This document shows positions 62,755 to 64,000 of a DNA stretch of 64,000 nucleotides, one piece after another (the stretch's first letter is position 1; every line of letters begins with the position of its first letter). This stretch comes from an uncultured Kordiimonas sp. (GTDB taxonomy: Bacteria; Pseudomonadota; Alphaproteobacteria; Sphingomonadales; Kordiimonadaceae). A program made the translations under genes and the position numbers. The notes under the pieces are model-generated. The model did no database searches, was not told the DNA's origin, and worked only from the letters and a program-made list of their open reading frames with translations. Where the stretch lies: positions 1,178,001 to 1,242,000 of the forward strand of contig CANNDZ010000001.1 of the NCBI GenBank assembly GCA_947503575.1, read 5' to 3'.

Positions 62755-63752
62755 TCAAAGACTGGTTTGCCAAACAGGCGCAGACGGCTGATGCCCCCGT
62801 CCGGGAAGATATTGATCCGTACATGTGTGATGGGTGCGCCGTCTGCCGTAGGCTTGAAGCTATGTTCGGCGTCCGGGCCCAACTCGTTTTTTTCCAGCAA
62901 TAGTGGCCAGCTTTCGCTGTCTTTCAAAATTGCATCTGTGTCGGTGGTCGTAACGCTCGTGCCTTGAAGCGATACCGCCGCCGGGTAATTGCCCTTGAAG
63001 TAAGCTGTATCGACCAGAATGTCTTCAATGACGCCCCGATGACCCAGCGCGACGACCGCCCAATCATTGCCGGGTTCGCGGCGGCGGCGGGTTTCCCAGC
63101 CATCGCCCATGTTGATGCCCTTGCCCGGTGCCATCAGGTTGGCGAGCGTGCCAAAATGTTCATCATTTGCGAAAATGGGCCTGCCGCCATTTTTTGCGGC
63201 CAGTAGATCGACAGTTTTTGAAGCATCTTCCGGCAGCCAACCCCGGTGCACCTGACCGTACACTCGCAGCCGGGCAATGCCGCCATCAGGGTACATATGC
63301 AGCCGCAAATGCGTGTAAGGCTGTTGCGCATCAACATCAATTAGGTGCTGGCTGTTACCGTTTAGAGCGCGGCGGCTGACAATTTCTGTCCATATGGCCT
63401 TTTCTCCCGGCATTTCATTGGGTGTTTCACTGTGCCACACGCAGGCTTCCAGCGACGCTTCGGGTGGGTAGTTGCCCGTAAAATGGCGCGTGTCTATATC
63501 GACAGCCGCGATGATGCCGGGCTGCCCCAGCCACACTATACAGTAATCATGACCGGGGGTGCGTTTACGGCGCGATTCCCATCCGTCCATCCATTTGCCG
63601 TGATCGTCATATTTACCAGGAATAAAGACCGGGTCTTCCGGTTTGATGAGCCGTTCCTTGGGTGCAAAAAAATCATCTGTTGCATAAATCACCGCAGCGC
63701 CAAGACGCGGATCGGCAAGGTTGATATTGGTTTTGGATTTATCGGTAGACAT
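62751..63752 (-). CDS. alc: Allantoicase
   Basis: Allantoicase hydrolyses allantoate to ureidoglycolate and urea. The 333-aa protein has the family's two tandem domains: YDDHGKWMDGWESRRKRTPGHDYCIV with IDTRHFTGNYPPEAS in the first half, and GDGWETRRRREPGNDWAVV with VDTAYFKGNYPAAVS in the second. The ATG at 63752 is preferred to a TTG at 63773. Its stop overlaps that of the AtuA-like gene by 4 bp, tail to tail. The uraD end upstream makes this part of a urate-degradation locus. Confidence 0.94.
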   Translation of the reverse strand: MSTDKSKTNINLADPRLGAAVIYATDDFFAPKERLIKPEDPVFIPGKYDDHGKWMDGWESRRKRTPGHDYCIVWLGQPGIIAAVDIDTRHFTGNYPPEASLEACVWHSETPNEMPGEKAIWTEIVSRRALNGNSQHLIDVDAQQPYTHLRLHMYPDGGIARLRVYGQVHRGWLPEDASKTVDLLAAKNGGRPIFANDEHFGTLANLMAPGKGINMGDGWETRRRREPGNDWAVVALGHRGVIEDILVDTAYFKGNYPAAVSLQGTSVTTTDTDAILKDSESWPLLLEKNELGPDAEHSFKPTADGAPITHVRINIFPDGGISRLRLFGKPVFD

Positions 63753-63809
63753 GAGGATACTCTGTACTTTCAAAAATATTCAGGCCAAGTCAGGCCAGTT
63801 CAGATGATG

Positions 63810-64000
63810 TCAGGTCAGGTCAGCAAGGCGGAAGCCAGCGATTTTATGAATCTCATCCATGGCAGTGCGGAACTCGCGTTCCCGATCATTGTTCAGGCGG
63901 GCGCGAAATGCCGCCAGGATACTGTGCCGGTCATGACCCTTAACCGCAATGATGAAGGGGAAACCAAACTTCTGTTTGTAAGCAGCATTTAGTGTTTGGA
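63810..64000 (-). CDS. uraD: OHCU decarboxylase, UraD (C-terminal fragment, cut by window)
   Basis: The minus-strand frame enters from the right edge and ends at a TGA at 63810-63812. Its readable part includes LNAAYKQKFGFPFIIAVKG and ends HKIAGFRLADLT, the conserved C-terminus of 2-oxo-4-hydroxy-4-carboxy-5-ureidoimidazoline decarboxylase, which produces (S)-allantoin from urate. It lies 57 bp upstream of the allantoicase gene. Only about 63 residues are in the window. Confidence 0.88.
   Translation of the reverse strand, partial: QTLNAAYKQKFGFPFIIAVKGHDRHSILAAFRARLNNDREREFRTAMDEIHKIAGFRLADLT

Noticed and set aside
63776-63832. Cluster of CAGGCCA/CAGGTCA short repeats between uraD and allantoicase
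   Set aside because: Only imperfect 7-mers partly inside the uraD coding end; too short to call a repeat element.
1-64000. CRISPR arrays, insertion sequences, rRNA genes, replication origin
   Set aside because: No regularly spaced repeats, transposase genes, terminal repeats or rRNA-like sequence were seen on reading both strands.

Overview
The window reads as chromosome of a proteobacterial (bacterio)chlorophyll-a phototroph, most likely an alphaproteobacterium. The case rests on the bchFNBH superoperon order, an aerR/ppaA-ppsR-bchG-bch2-bchP run, PpsR operators (TGT-N12-ACA), a class I cytochrome c and TspO. TonB receptor, RND pump and TRAP genes show a Gram-negative heterotroph. I cannot place it to genus and a gammaproteobacterial photoheterotroph is not excluded. 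No insertion sequence, CRISPR array, rRNA or complete tRNA was seen.

Layout. (1) 1-16408, photosynthesis gene cluster. On the minus strand bchF-bchN-bchB-bchH overlap or abut (bchH runs off the left edge almost at its end). Divergent on the plus strand are aerR/ppaA, ppsR, bchG, bch2 (PucC-like), bchP, tspO, a small membrane-protein gene and a type 2 IPP isomerase. A cytochrome c gene converges on these. (2) 16666-25451: a DUF3422 membrane protein; a gap with a tRNA-like relic; a divergent isocitrate/isopropylmalate-dehydrogenase-like protein; and a tightly overlapping dabB-dabA-cysD operon (inorganic-carbon uptake plus a CysD-type adenylyltransferase) with a divergent LysR gene. (3) 25507-36800, accessory metabolism: a methyltransferase/coiled-coil protein pair; a MarR-PrpD-HapK-SDR operon divergent from a flavoprotein gene; then a phosphonate core (PEP mutase, phosphonopyruvate decarboxylase, divergent PLP aminotransferase) and a TPR/ATP-grasp protein. 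(4) 36916-50614: TRAP transporter, TonB receptor, Gfo/Idh/MocA oxidoreductase, Fe/2-oxoglutarate oxygenase, RND efflux pair and an exported amidohydrolase. (5) 50904-62754: a plus-strand operon for CoA-dependent catabolism of a branched or isoprenoid acid (acyl-CoA synthetase, AraC regulator, two acyl-CoA dehydrogenases, GST, biotin-dependent acyl-CoA carboxylase, enoyl-CoA hydratase, AtuA-like protein), resembling the Atu/Liu pathways. (6) 62751-64000: allantoicase and the end of uraD (urate breakdown) on the minus strand.

How it fits together. Region 1 makes bacteriochlorophyll a from protoporphyrin IX (Mg chelation, dark protochlorophyllide reduction, vinyl hydration, phytylation) under AerR/PpsR control; TspO and the IPP isomerase link it to tetrapyrrole sensing and prenyl supply. 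Region 2 suggests active bicarbonate/CO2 capture. The least explained part is regions 3-4. A genuine C-P bond-forming enzyme sits with a decarboxylase, an aminotransferase, an ATP-grasp ligase candidate, redox and dioxygenase enzymes and transporters, but with no cytidylyltransferase of the phosphonolipid type. This could be an undescribed phosphonate pathway; that is inference from gene content and needs chemistry to confirm.
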